DNA of 64,000 nucleotides from an uncultured Bacteroidota bacterium (GCA_902526165.1 CABZKA010000003.1:1-64000); one strand, 5' to 3'; positions 1 to 8,972 are shown, numbered from the stretch's first letter. The notes: generated from the letters alone by a model not told the origin. Program-made: numbers and translations.

Positions 1-399
1 AACTCTGTTTTTGAAAAACCACTAACAATCAGTCAAATTTCTTTTGAAACCAAGAAGCCCGTTGAGAATCATATTATCATGTGTGGAGATACTGCAGGCA
101 TGATTCATCCATTGTGTGGAAATGGGATGGGAATGGCAATCACTAGCGCAAGATTAGCAAGCATACTGATTCTACAATTTTTAAATGGAGAAATAAAAAC
201 CAGAGAAGGTTTGGAAAAACAATATTTCAAAGATTGGAATAGAGAATTTAAGACAAGACTAAAGACTGGACATTTTATAGCAAGGTTATTTAGAAATCAA
301 ACTGTTTCTCAGATTGCATACTCAATTTTAAAAACAATCCCTTTTTTATTACCCAAAATGATTCAATTTACACATGGACAATATGTCAAAGCAATATGA
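1..399 (+). CDS. FAD-dependent oxidoreductase, C-terminal part (5' end outside window)
   Basis: The frame is open from the first base, so the gene begins upstream and only the last 132 residues are visible. The segment with GDTAG followed by HPLCGNGMGMA matches the second FAD-contacting motif (GD box plus following helix) of group A flavoprotein monooxygenases and the geranylgeranyl-reductase-like family. The N-terminal GxGxxG fold is not in the window. The next gene, a methyltransferase, starts inside its 3' end. Next to a type III polyketide synthase, it may hydroxylate or oxidise the polyketide product, as the flavoprotein SrsC does in Streptomyces phenolic lipid synthesis. The family is well supported; the role is inferred. 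Confidence 0.8.
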   Translation, partial: NSVFEKPLTISQISFETKKPVENHIIMCGDTAGMIHPLCGNGMGMAITSARLASILILQFLNGEIKTREGLEKQYFKDWNREFKTRLKTGHFIARLFRNQTVSQIAYSILKTIPFLLPKMIQFTHGQYVKAI

Positions 400-1117
400 A
401 TTTTTAGTTGATACATCTCATCGATCCACAAAAACAGAAATCATGGATGATTTCACGTTGGAGGGAGTTTTACTTAGGGATACACTTGATAAGTTAGAGA
501 CAATTAATAGATTATTGGGTGGTAATTCAGTAACAATCAGTGGACTTAAAAAAATTCTTAAAAATCAATCAAAAAATAAGACAATCACAATTGTAGACTT
601 AGGATGTGGAAATGGTGATATTCTTCGTGATGTTGCCCAGTTTGGAAGAAAGAATAACTATTCTTTTAAACTCACAGGAATTGATGCAAACTTAGCAGCA
701 ATAGATTATGCAAAGGAATTATCAAAAGATTACTCGGAACTTAATTTCAAAAAGATTAATGTTTTTTCGGAAGATTTCAAAGAACAATCATTTGATATTG
801 TCTTATGCACCTTGTTCTTACATCATTTTAAAAATGAGGAACTTATACCATTTCTAAAAACAATTACTGAGAAAGCAACAATTGGAATAGTTGTAAATGA
901 TCTACATAGACATCGATTGGCTTACTACCTTTTTAAATTAATAGGATTTTTTATAAAAAATGAAATGGTTAGAGAAGATGGATTAACATCAATTCTCAGG
1001 GCCTTTAAAAAAAAAGATTTAGAAAATATTGCAAAAGAGTTAAATGTTCATTTTTCAGTTCAGTGGAAATGGGCTTTTCGCTATTTATGGATACTAAAAA
1101 AAGATTTTATCAATTAA
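374..1117 (+). CDS. SAM-dependent class I methyltransferase of the polyketide cluster
   Basis: This is a 247-residue soluble protein with SAM motif I (VDLGCGNG, residues 74-81), an acidic end of strand 2 (LTGIDAN) and a motif IV-like stretch (DIVLCTLFLHH), all typical of Rossmann-fold class I methyltransferases. It overlaps the FAD oxidoreductase by 26 nt and lies 27 nt before the type III PKS, so it is very likely co-transcribed with both. By position it is a tailoring enzyme, perhaps O- or C-methylating the PKS product. An ATG three codons downstream (383) is an alternative start. The substrate cannot be read from the sequence. Confidence 0.85.
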   Translation: MDNMSKQYEFLVDTSHRSTKTEIMDDFTLEGVLLRDTLDKLETINRLLGGNSVTISGLKKILKNQSKNKTITIVDLGCGNGDILRDVAQFGRKNNYSFKLTGIDANLAAIDYAKELSKDYSELNFKKINVFSEDFKEQSFDIVLCTLFLHHFKNEELIPFLKTITEKATIGIVVNDLHRHRLAYYLFKLIGFFIKNEMVREDGLTSILRAFKKKDLENIAKELNVHFSVQWKWAFRYLWILKKDFIN

Positions 1118-1144
1118 AGAGTTATTTCTGAAATTGGAAATATT

Positions 1145-2197
1145 ATGAGTGTAAAAATAATATCAGTGGCAAAACAACTGCCAAAATATGTCAAAGAGAC
1201 GAAAGAAATTATTCCATTTGTAAAACAATGGATTCAAGGTCAGGAAAGTAGATTTCAAAGAAAAGTTCTAAAACTATTTGAAGCAGCTGGTGTTGATAGG
1301 CGCTACTCGATTATGGACGCTGAAGAAGTTTTTATGAATTCTTCATTTGAGGAAAAAAATGATATTTATGTTAATGAAGTAACACTGCTCGCTGAACAAT
1401 CTTTGTTAAAATCTTTAAAAAAAGCTGGATTAGAGCCAGCAGATATTGACTACATTGTAACAGTAAGTTGCACAGGAATTATGATTCCATCAGTGGACGC
1501 ATATTTAATTAATAATTTAGAAATGAAACAGGATGTTGTTAGGCTTCCTGTTACTGAAATGGGTTGTGTGGCAGGAATTTCGGGGATTATTTATGCAAAA
1601 AACTTTTTAAAATCAAATCCAAATAAACGAGCTGCTGTAATTTCTGTTGAAGCACCCACTGCAACATTTCAAATTGAAGATTATTCAATGGCGAATGTTG
1701 TCAGTGCTGCGATTTTTGGAGACGGTTCAGCAAGTGTTATTTTATCGTCATTTAAAGAAGATCAAGGTCCAAAAATTATAGACGAAGCTATGTATCATTT
1801 TTACGATACCATCGATATTATGGGCTTTAAGTTGGTAAATACAGGATTGCAAATGATTTTAGATAAAAATGTTCCTGAGACCATTTCAAATCATTTTCCT
1901 AACATTATTCAACCTTTTTTAGAAAAAAATAACCTAAATATTGAAGATATAAATCATTTAATTTTTCATCCAGGAGGAAAAAAAATAGTTGAGACTGTTG
2001 AAGGTTTATTCAAGTCACTGGGGAAAAATATAGATGATACAAAAGAGGTTTTAAGATTGTATGGAAACATGTCAAGTGCAACCGTATTATATGTTCTAGA
2101 AAGATTTATGGATGGAGACAGAAAAAAAGATGAAAAAGGGCTAATGCTTAGTTTCGGACCTGGATTTTCTGCACAAAGAATATTATTAAAATGGTAA
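1145..2197 (+). CDS. Type III polyketide synthase (chalcone/stilbene synthase family)
   Basis: At 350 residues this is the normal size for the family. The catalytic triad is complete: Cys141 in TEMGCVAG, His275 in FHPGG and Asn308 in YGNMSSA, plus the C-terminal glycine loop SFGPG (336-340). Family members extend an acyl starter with malonyl-CoA and cyclise it to resorcinols, phloroglucinols or pyrones. The surrounding ACP, ketosynthase, dehydratase and reductase genes suggest that the starter is a fatty-acyl chain made by the cluster itself. The SDR gene starts 7 nt before its stop, indicating translational coupling. Family assignment is very secure; product class is inference. Confidence 0.95.
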   Translation: MSVKIISVAKQLPKYVKETKEIIPFVKQWIQGQESRFQRKVLKLFEAAGVDRRYSIMDAEEVFMNSSFEEKNDIYVNEVTLLAEQSLLKSLKKAGLEPADIDYIVTVSCTGIMIPSVDAYLINNLEMKQDVVRLPVTEMGCVAGISGIIYAKNFLKSNPNKRAAVISVEAPTATFQIEDYSMANVVSAAIFGDGSASVILSSFKEDQGPKIIDEAMYHFYDTIDIMGFKLVNTGLQMILDKNVPETISNHFPNIIQPFLEKNNLNIEDINHLIFHPGGKKIVETVEGLFKSLGKNIDDTKEVLRLYGNMSSATVLYVLERFMDGDRKKDEKGLMLSFGPGFSAQRILLKW

Positions 2198-2985
2198 AAG
2201 AGTTTGAAAATAAAAATGAATGGGCACTAATCTTAGGTGGTTCTAGTGGATTGGGATTAGCCACTGCTAAGAAATTAGCTAGACACGGCATGAATATTTG
2301 TATCGTTCATAGAAACTCTCGATCTCAGCTCAAACAAATAAATAAAGATTTTAAAGAAATTGCTTCAAATTCTGTAGATTTTATTAGTTATAACACGGAT
2401 GCTTTTATTTCTAAAAAGAGGAATGAACTTATAGAAAATTTTGAAAAGGTGTTAGATGGAGGTAAAGTTAAGACATTAGTACATAGTGTTGCCAAAGGAA
2501 ATTTAAAACCTATGGTTTCAGATACAACACCAATATTACAAAAAGATGATTTTGAATTAACAATTCAAACGATGGGAATTAGCTTGTATGATTGGGTGAA
2601 AACTGTTTTTGAAGCAAAATTATTTTCAAAAGATGCGCGTGTAGTTAGCTTCACAAGTGAGGGTAATAAAAAAGCGTGGAGAAATTATGCGGCTGTGTCT
2701 GCTGCAAAAGTAACATTAGAAGCTATTACAAGAAATATTGCATTAGAATTTGCACGTTTTGGTATTAAAGCTAACTGTATTCAAGCAGGGGTTACTGACA
2801 CTGCTTCATTGCGAATGATTCCAGGAAGTGATAGAATTAAAGAACATTCTTTACAGCGTAATCCGTTCAATAGATTAACATTACCAGAGGATGTTGCTGA
2901 CGTTGTATATTTATTATCAAAAGACGAAGCTGCTTGGATAAATGGAACTATAATTCCAGTAGATGGAGGTGAACATATTAACTAA
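2191..2985 (+). CDS. SDR oxidoreductase resembling FabI/FabL enoyl-ACP reductase
   Basis: This 264-residue Rossmann protein has the dinucleotide motif GGSSGLGLA (residues 16-24). Its catalytic pair is Tyr166 and Lys173, a Y-x6-K spacing that marks enoyl-ACP reductases of the FabI/FabL type rather than the Y-x3-K of FabG-like ketoreductases. The region after the lysine (residues 173-205) also resembles FabI. It overlaps the type III PKS by 7 nt. The likely role is to reduce the enoyl intermediate during assembly of the acyl chain for the cluster. No dedicated ketoreductase is visible here, so that step may be borrowed from housekeeping FabG or lie upstream of the window. Confidence 0.85.
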   Translation: MVKEFENKNEWALILGGSSGLGLATAKKLARHGMNICIVHRNSRSQLKQINKDFKEIASNSVDFISYNTDAFISKKRNELIENFEKVLDGGKVKTLVHSVAKGNLKPMVSDTTPILQKDDFELTIQTMGISLYDWVKTVFEAKLFSKDARVVSFTSEGNKKAWRNYAAVSAAKVTLEAITRNIALEFARFGIKANCIQAGVTDTASLRMIPGSDRIKEHSLQRNPFNRLTLPEDVADVVYLLSKDEAAWINGTIIPVDGGEHIN

Positions 2986-3055
2986 TAGAGTTTATTTAAT
3001 TTCAAAGTTTTAAAATGTTTATTATAAAAGTAAACTGATTTATATTTTTTATTGA

Positions 3056-3508
3056 TTGAAGAAAAAAACCATCATACAACTTTTACCTTATCAGGCACCT
3101 TTTTTATTTGTAGATGAGCTAACTTACATTTCAGCAAATCGATCTGAAGGCTACTATACTTTTAAAAATGATGAATATTTTTATAAGGGTCATTTTAAAG
3201 ATAAACCAATAACTCCGGGTGTTATTTTAACTGAGGTTATGGCGCAGATAGGAGTGGTTTGTTTGGGGATTTACCTATTAAAAAAAGAGTTTTCTGAAAT
3301 AAAAAAACCACAAATAGCGCTCACATCAAACGAAATAGATTTTTTTTTGCCGGTCCTACCAAGTGAACGGGTAAAGGTGGTTTCAGAAAAAATATATTTC
3401 AGGTTTAACAAACTAAAATGTAAAGTTGAGATGTTAAATAAAAAAAATAAGTTGGTTTGCAGAGGAACTATTTCCGGGATGTTAAAGGGAATAAATAATG
3501 AAACATAG
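3056..3508 (+). CDS. FabZ-like 3-hydroxyacyl-ACP dehydratase
   Basis: This 150-residue hot-dog-fold protein has the family start LLPYQAPFLFVD and the active-site segment GHFKDKPITPGV with candidate catalytic His46 and Glu60. The start must be the TTG at 3056, because it is immediately preceded by an in-frame TGA. It follows the SDR after 70 nt and overlaps the ketosynthase by 11 nt. The inferred role is dehydration of the 3-hydroxyacyl-ACP formed during chain extension. It differs from a typical housekeeping FabZ in sitting with secondary-metabolism genes rather than with lpxA or lpxD. Confidence 0.88.
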   Translation: MKKKTIIQLLPYQAPFLFVDELTYISANRSEGYYTFKNDEYFYKGHFKDKPITPGVILTEVMAQIGVVCLGIYLLKKEFSEIKKPQIALTSNEIDFFLPVLPSERVKVVSEKIYFRFNKLKCKVEMLNKKNKLVCRGTISGMLKGINNET

Positions 3509-4766
3509 AGTAGTTATTACTGGAATGGGGGTTGTGGCACCAAATGCTGTTGGTTTAGAAAACTTCTTAGGAGCCATTCAACAAGGAAAGTCGGGAATCA
3601 CGTTTCATCAAAAACTACAAGACTTAAAATTCTCTTGCTGTATTGGTGGTGTTCCATCTGTTTCAGATGAAATGAAAAATCAATACTTAACCCCATTGCA
3701 ATTGCGTGGGTTCGATAGTGCTGGAATATTATACGGATGTATTGCAGGAACGGATGCCTGGGCAGATGCAGGTTTTAAAATTGATAAAAACTCACCAACT
3801 GATTATAATTCGGGAATGGTGTTTGGTACGGGAAAATCTGGAACAGAAAAGTTTAGGGAGGCAATTTATAAGTTGGATGATCAAAAAGTAAAACGCCTCG
3901 GAAGTACTGTAGTAGTGCAAACTATGGCAAGTGGAATTAGTGCTTATTTAGGTGGGATTCTAGGGCTTGGAAATCAGGTTACGACAAATTCATCGGCATG
4001 TGCAACAGGAACTGAAGCGTTACTCATGGGCTTTGAGCGTGTTCAATCAGGAAAAGCATCGAGAATGTTGGTAGGTAGTTGTAGTGACGACGGTGCCTAC
4101 ATCTGGGGTGGATTTGATGCCATGAGAGTATTGACTTATAAGTACAACAAATCACCAGAGAAAGGGTCTAGACCGATGAGTGCGCTAGCTTCAGGCTTCG
4201 TTCCTGGAAGTGGAGCTGGAGCTTTGGTCTTAGAATCTTTAGAAACTGCATTGAAAAGAAAAGCAACCATTTATGCAGAAGTTTTAGGAGGAAATATTAA
4301 TTCTGGAGGGCAGAGAAATGGAGGAACCTTAACTGCTCCAAATTCAGAAGCTGTACAAAGATGTATAACGGATGCAATAAAGGATGCGAATATTAAATGC
4401 AGTGAAATTGATGCAATTAATGGACATTTAACCGCAACTACAAAAGACCCTATTGAAATAGAAAACTGGACCAAAGCACTAAAAAGAAGTGGAAAAGATT
4501 TTCCAGTGATTAACTCACTCAAATCAATGATTGGACATTGTCTTTCCGCTGCAGGTTCAATAGAAAATGTAGCAACGGTTCTGCAATTAAAACATCAATT
4601 TATTTTTCCTAATTTAAATTGCAATGAAGTACATCCTGATATTTTAAATTTAATCTCCAAAGAAAAAATCCCCACGAAATTGCTCAAAAAGAAACTTAAT
4701 ATAATAGCAAAAGCAAGTTTTGGTTTTGGAGATGTAAATGGATGTATTATTTTTAAGAAATATTAA
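3498..4766 (+). CDS. FabF-like beta-ketoacyl-ACP synthase
   Basis: This 422-residue thiolase-fold condensing enzyme has a complete Cys-His-His triad: Cys168 in SSACATG, His310 in NGHLTATT and His347 in IGHCLSAAGS. The HLTATT and IGHCLSAAG motifs are those of elongating KAS I/II enzymes and type II ketosynthases. No chain-length-factor partner is adjacent, so it probably works as a homodimer. It overlaps the dehydratase by 11 nt and precedes the ACP by 54 nt. Its likely role is to elongate an acyl chain on the cluster ACP before hand-over to the type III PKS. It is unlikely to be the housekeeping FabF, which usually sits beside acpP and rnc. Confidence 0.92.
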   Translation: MKHRVVITGMGVVAPNAVGLENFLGAIQQGKSGITFHQKLQDLKFSCCIGGVPSVSDEMKNQYLTPLQLRGFDSAGILYGCIAGTDAWADAGFKIDKNSPTDYNSGMVFGTGKSGTEKFREAIYKLDDQKVKRLGSTVVVQTMASGISAYLGGILGLGNQVTTNSSACATGTEALLMGFERVQSGKASRMLVGSCSDDGAYIWGGFDAMRVLTYKYNKSPEKGSRPMSALASGFVPGSGAGALVLESLETALKRKATIYAEVLGGNINSGGQRNGGTLTAPNSEAVQRCITDAIKDANIKCSEIDAINGHLTATTKDPIEIENWTKALKRSGKDFPVINSLKSMIGHCLSAAGSIENVATVLQLKHQFIFPNLNCNEVHPDILNLISKEKIPTKLLKKKLNIIAKASFGFGDVNGCIIFKKY

Positions 4767-4820
4767 GAAAATTTTAAGATTTATAGTAATAATAATACTG
4801 ATTTAAGGAAAACATTTTAA

Positions 4821-5075
4821 ATGAATAAAAAAGAACTTATAACTTCTTTAAAAAAAATTATAAAACCCTACATTCAAGATCAAGAAGCTTTTAAAAATCT
4901 CTCTGAAGAAACTGATTTCATTAATGATTTAAAAATTAACTCAGCAAATTTAGTTGACGTTATTTTAGATGTAGAGGACGAGTTTGATATTGAAATTGAT
5001 AATAAATCCATGGAAAAAATGCTTTCGGTTAAAGCTGCTATTGATATTATTGAAACCAAATTAAATAAATCTTGA
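4821..5075 (+). CDS. Acyl carrier protein of the cluster
   Basis: This is an 84-residue acidic helical protein. The prosthetic-group serine is most probably Ser41, in the context INSANLVDV. The usual DSL triplet is replaced by NSA, but the following amphipathic helix and the EDEFDIEI segment match ACPs. It carries growing acyl chains on a phosphopantetheine arm for the adjacent ketosynthase, dehydratase and reductase. The phosphopantetheinyl transferase starts inside its stop codon (TTGA overlap), fitting a matched carrier and activating-enzyme pair. The non-canonical DSL motif suggests specialisation away from housekeeping AcpP. Confidence 0.88.
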   Translation: MNKKELITSLKKIIKPYIQDQEAFKNLSEETDFINDLKINSANLVDVILDVEDEFDIEIDNKSMEKMLSVKAAIDIIETKLNKS

Positions 5076-5626
5076 TTGGTAATGATATTATAGACTTATC
5101 ACTTGCTAAATCAGAAAGTAATTGGCAAAGAAGAGGTTTTTTAAAAAAACAATTTACAGAAAACGAGCAACAACTTATTTTAGCGGCATCAAATCCTTTT
5201 GTTCTGGTTTGGAAGCTTTGGAGTATGAAAGAAGCTGCTTACAAGGTTTACGTTCAACAAAATGAATTACGTTTTTTTGCCCCAAAAAAATTTGATTGCT
5301 TATTAATTTCAGAAAATGATGGATTAGTAAATTTTAAAAGTCAAACTTTTTACACATCATCAATCGTTACTCAGGATTATATTTTTACATTGGGAAGCAC
5401 AAGAAAAACAACAAAGGCATATACTGAATTAGTAAGGCCAGAATTAATAGACATTAGGATTAAAAGTAAACTAGAAGATGTTACAAAATTCTCAGCATCA
5501 GAAATTGAACAAAAAAAAACAACAAACAGAGCACCTGTTTATTATTATAAAAACATTTTGCTGACCAAATCATGTTCTATTTCTCACCATGGTAATTATG
5601 GAGTATTTTCTTTATTGTATAATTAG
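5072..5626 (+). CDS. 4'-phosphopantetheinyl transferase superfamily protein
   Basis: This 184-residue protein has the N-terminal magnesium/CoA motif IGNDIIDL and the signature WSMKEAAYK (Trp50, Lys53, Glu54, Lys58) of the Sfp/AcpS superfamily. It would transfer phosphopantetheine from CoA to the serine of the ACP encoded just upstream. The start is a TTG at 5072 that overlaps the ACP stop by 4 nt, so translation is probably coupled. It seems to be the last gene of the biosynthetic operon, since 256 nt without a gene follow. Confidence 0.9.
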   Translation: MIGNDIIDLSLAKSESNWQRRGFLKKQFTENEQQLILAASNPFVLVWKLWSMKEAAYKVYVQQNELRFFAPKKFDCLLISENDGLVNFKSQTFYTSSIVTQDYIFTLGSTRKTTKAYTELVRPELIDIRIKSKLEDVTKFSASEIEQKKTTNRAPVYYYKNILLTKSCSISHHGNYGVFSLLYN

Positions 5627-5882
5627 AAATTATAAAAATTTAATATCACTGTCAGCAGTGAAATAAATGTTAATAATTAAACAGAGAGGATTTACCTATG
5701 ATTTATTAATAAAAGTGATTAAAAAATATCAGATCTATAAAACATATATTTTTTCAAATCTTTTGCTTTTAAAAGAGCAGATTACTAGAAAAGAAGTCAT
5801 ATCCAGTGGGTCTACAGAATTCTCTATATTTACAGGATGAAAAATCGATTAGAAAAAATATTGCTTAAATTAACTGAAAATT
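5627..5882. other. 256-nt gene-free region after the polyketide operon
   Basis: No convincing gene was seen here. It contains a short hairpin at 5646-5661 and a near-match to the flavobacterial -7 box (TATATTTA, 5825-5832), about 50 nt before the next start codon. No -33 TTG is seen at the right spacing. It probably holds the end of the operon and the promoter of the next gene. Confidence 0.4.
5646..5661 (+). terminator. Possible terminator hairpin after the biosynthetic operon
   Basis: A perfect 6-bp stem, TCACTG/CAGTGA, closes a 4-nt loop 19 nt after the phosphopantetheinyl transferase stop. There is no clear U-tract after it. Stems of this size occur by chance in AT-rich DNA, so position is the main support. 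Confidence 0.3.
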
Positions 5883-7412
5883 ATGAAGACTAAATTTTTA
5901 GTTTTTTTCTCACTCATATCAACATTTGGTTTCTCACAAAACTTAACCATTAACAATGGAGCCACTTTAACTATTTCAAAGGATGGAAAATTAACAGTTT
6001 CTGGTTCTTTGACCAACAGTGGTACACTAAACATAGAACAAGATGCAGATGAATCGGGAAGTTTAATTGCAAAATCTGCAAGTACGCCAACAATAACCTT
6101 AAAAAAGTATTTAGTGGGCAGTCAGTGGACTCTTATTGGGATACCCTTGACAGGTGAAGTAGTTAATGATATTGATGATAATCTAGCTACAAATTCAGGA
6201 AAAAGTGCAATTGGATATTGGGACAATGACAAAGCTGGTGGAGCTGGATGGGTAACTTTCGATACAGGTTCAACAGACGCTAATGAGCTTGTTCCAACAA
6301 GGGGGTATGAAATTATGAGAAGCTCTTCTGGAACAGTTTCCTTCACTGGTACTATGTTAAATTCTGATCAAACACAAGGAATTACAACAGAGACTGGAAC
6401 AAATGGGAACTGGAATCTAGTTGGAAATCCTTTTCCATCCTATTTAAATATGACTGATGATTCAAGTGATGCCACCAATAATTTTTTAACAGCCAATGCA
6501 TCTGCTCTGGGTAATGGAGCATATGTTGCTGTTTACGCTTGGGATGGATCTAATTATGACACATACAATCAAAGCGATGGCGACAGCCAAGATAAAATGG
6601 CACCAGGTGATGGTTTTTTTGTGTATGCCTCATCAGATACAAATGTTTCATTTACTGAAGCAATGCAAGAACATGACGGAGGGATCGGTTTTGTTGGTAG
6701 TGTTGCTCCCCCAGGTGATCCACTGAATGGACCAAACAACTCTGAAGTTTTAAACAGAGAGGTTTATTACAAACTTAAAATGGATGATCAATCTGAAAAC
6801 AAACACGTACTCATTTCATTTACGGATCAATCCACAAAAGGATTAGACCCAGGTTACGATGCTGGTGTTTTTAGAATCGGAAATTCACACATTTATTCAA
6901 AACTACTTGATGATGATAATGGCATTGGATTTTCAATTCAATCATTGCCCTACTCTGAAATAAATAATGTAGTAGTTCCTTTGGCAATTGACTCAAAATC
7001 ATCAAAAATATCGATCGATGTTGTGCAGAATACTTTGCCCCTTGGTACACTTGTTTACATGGAGGATCGATCTCTAAAAACCTTTACTGAAATCGATAAT
7101 GATTATACAGTAAATACAAATTCTGAGCTCAATGGCTATGGCAGATTTTACTTGCATTTCACCAATGATATAATTCCTGAATTACCAACAGATGGAGATT
7201 TTAGAATTTTCAAAATCTCTGAGAATGAAGTTCGATTAATGGGTGATAGTGATAAAAATTACAATGCCAACATTTACGACTTTTCTGGTAGACTCATCAA
7301 GACACTAAATTTTGATCACAAGATTGATGTAAACAATCTAAAAAAAGGAATTCATGTTTTGAAATTGTCAAGTGAGGGAGTCATTACAACAAAGAAGTTT
7401 GTGGTAGAATAG
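5883..7412 (+). CDS. Secreted protein with type IX secretion C-terminal sorting domain
   Basis: This 509-residue protein begins with a Sec signal peptide (about residues 1-19, ending in GFSQ). A short beta-helix-like stretch rich in NGATLTI and SGSLTNSGTL repeats follows, then a long Asp/Gly/Ser-rich beta region. The last 70 residues form a typical type A sorting domain: NANIYDFSGRLIK, then KKGIHVLKL, ending in a TKKFVVE strand. Such proteins cross the outer membrane by the type IX system and are often surface-anchored. The function of the central region is unknown. Its 3' end faces the amidohydrolase across 13 nt. Confidence 0.85.
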   Translation: MKTKFLVFFSLISTFGFSQNLTINNGATLTISKDGKLTVSGSLTNSGTLNIEQDADESGSLIAKSASTPTITLKKYLVGSQWTLIGIPLTGEVVNDIDDNLATNSGKSAIGYWDNDKAGGAGWVTFDTGSTDANELVPTRGYEIMRSSSGTVSFTGTMLNSDQTQGITTETGTNGNWNLVGNPFPSYLNMTDDSSDATNNFLTANASALGNGAYVAVYAWDGSNYDTYNQSDGDSQDKMAPGDGFFVYASSDTNVSFTEAMQEHDGGIGFVGSVAPPGDPLNGPNNSEVLNREVYYKLKMDDQSENKHVLISFTDQSTKGLDPGYDAGVFRIGNSHIYSKLLDDDNGIGFSIQSLPYSEINNVVVPLAIDSKSSKISIDVVQNTLPLGTLVYMEDRSLKTFTEIDNDYTVNTNSELNGYGRFYLHFTNDIIPELPTDGDFRIFKISENEVRLMGDSDKNYNANIYDFSGRLIKTLNFDHKIDVNNLKKGIHVLKLSSEGVITTKKFVVE

Positions 7413-7425
7413 TGGTTTTTTCTGA

Positions 7426-8964
7426 TTATTCAATGCCCGGTTGCTTGATTTTATAACCAGCTTCCTTTTTAGCCAAATCGACCATATTTTTTACCTCTTT
7501 CAAAAGTTTTTTGGCATCATATACAATTCCATCTTTGATTGTATACTTTACTCCACCTACTCTTGTAACATTATTGTCATCATCAAGTTTGATAGCACCC
7601 GTACCATACAAAACTTTTAAATTTTCTAGTGGGTTTTCGTCAATCACTATGAGATCGGCAAATTTTCCAATCTCTACCGAGCCAGTTAAATCCTCTATTC
7701 CCAAAGTTTCTGCGCCGTTAAGGGTGGCAGATTGTATCACCTCCAACGGATGGAAACCTGCTTCTCTCAATAGTTCAAGTTCTCTCACATAAGCAAAGCC
7801 ATAAAGCTGGTAAATAAATCCTGAATCAGATCCTGCTGTTACACGTCCACCACGGTTTTTGAACTCATTTAAAAAAATCATCCAGAGTCGGTAATTTTCT
7901 TTCCATGCAACTTCCTGCTCCGTTCCCCAATAATGCCAGTAAGAACCATGTGAAATTCTACTCGGAGCATAGAATCCCCACAAACTAGGCAGAGTGTAAT
8001 CGTCGTGCCATTCAGCCCGTCTCGCCCTATGTAAGTCTCTACTTGCTTCATAAATATTTAAAGTTGGCGAAATTGTAAAGTCCAAAGAAATTAATTCATC
8101 CATTACATTATTCCAATGATCTGAAAAAGGTTCTGCTGCTTGGGCCCATAATTTTCCAGCTTCCTCAAATCTATCCTGCTCATTTTGATAATTATAATTT
8201 GGTGGATAATTTTGAATAATTCGATTATTGAACAATGCCTCAGGTAATCCATACCAATGTTCCATTGAAGTTAGACCTGCCCTGGCAGAATTTAATACAT
8301 TCCATTTTACAACATTCAGCTGTGCATGGTGAGCTGTTGACCTTAATCCGATTTTTTTATTTTCCTTAATGGCTGCATCCATTATCTCAGGTGGTGCACC
8401 AAAAAATTTTATCCCATCTGAACCCTCTTTTGCATTATTTCGAACCCACTCTTTAGCCTCATCAACTGATTTTACTCTCGAGTTAAAAGTTGAAAAGGAA
8501 ATTATTCTAGGAGCAATTATCTCATTTTTTAAACTCTTATTTTTTAATTCTAATTTGAGATTTTGGGAAAGTGATCCACCGGGCTCTCTAATCGTGGTTA
8601 TTCCATGAGCCATCCATAAGTTAAAAACATATTCAGGATTAGCACCCTGAGATCTTCCTCCAATATGACCATGAGTATCTATAAATCCAGGTAAAATATA
8701 GCTGCCCTCACAATTTATTTCAACACCGCCCTTTAATAACTTTGGTCTTCTATTTTCATTGATTGGAATCCCTGGATAACCAACATTTTGGATTTTTGTA
8801 ATAATATTTTTTTCAATAACAATATCAACCGGTCCAAGTGGTGGTGCTCCTGTACTATTAATTAGTGTTGCACCCCTAAGTATTAACTGTTGATGTTGTT
8901 TTTCAAAAATTTGAGATAGGGAAACAACGGGGAATAAAACTAAAATTAAAATTATTTTTTTCAT
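7426..8964 (-). CDS. Secreted amidohydrolase family protein
   Basis: This 512-residue protein carries a Sec signal peptide (residues 1-18, ending in VSLSQ), so it probably acts in the periplasm or outside the cell. Metal-binding motifs of the urease/imidazolonepropionase superfamily are visible: HGH at 98-100 (DTHGH), a TAHHAQ segment and AGSDSG near the C-terminus. The frame stays open 30 codons further upstream, but those codons are the tRNA-Val gene and leave no signal peptide; the ATG at 8964 is therefore the start. The substrate is unknown; cyclic amides, dipeptides or xenobiotics are all possible for this family. The ATG lies 8 nt after the tRNA discriminator base. Confidence 0.85.
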   Translation of the reverse strand: MKKIILILVLFPVVSLSQIFEKQHQQLILRGATLINSTGAPPLGPVDIVIEKNIITKIQNVGYPGIPINENRRPKLLKGGVEINCEGSYILPGFIDTHGHIGGRSQGANPEYVFNLWMAHGITTIREPGGSLSQNLKLELKNKSLKNEIIAPRIISFSTFNSRVKSVDEAKEWVRNNAKEGSDGIKFFGAPPEIMDAAIKENKKIGLRSTAHHAQLNVVKWNVLNSARAGLTSMEHWYGLPEALFNNRIIQNYPPNYNYQNEQDRFEEAGKLWAQAAEPFSDHWNNVMDELISLDFTISPTLNIYEASRDLHRARRAEWHDDYTLPSLWGFYAPSRISHGSYWHYWGTEQEVAWKENYRLWMIFLNEFKNRGGRVTAGSDSGFIYQLYGFAYVRELELLREAGFHPLEVIQSATLNGAETLGIEDLTGSVEIGKFADLIVIDENPLENLKVLYGTGAIKLDDDNNVTRVGGVKYTIKDGIVYDAKKLLKEVKNMVDLAKKEAGYKIKQPGIE

Positions 8965-8972
8965 AATTTTTG

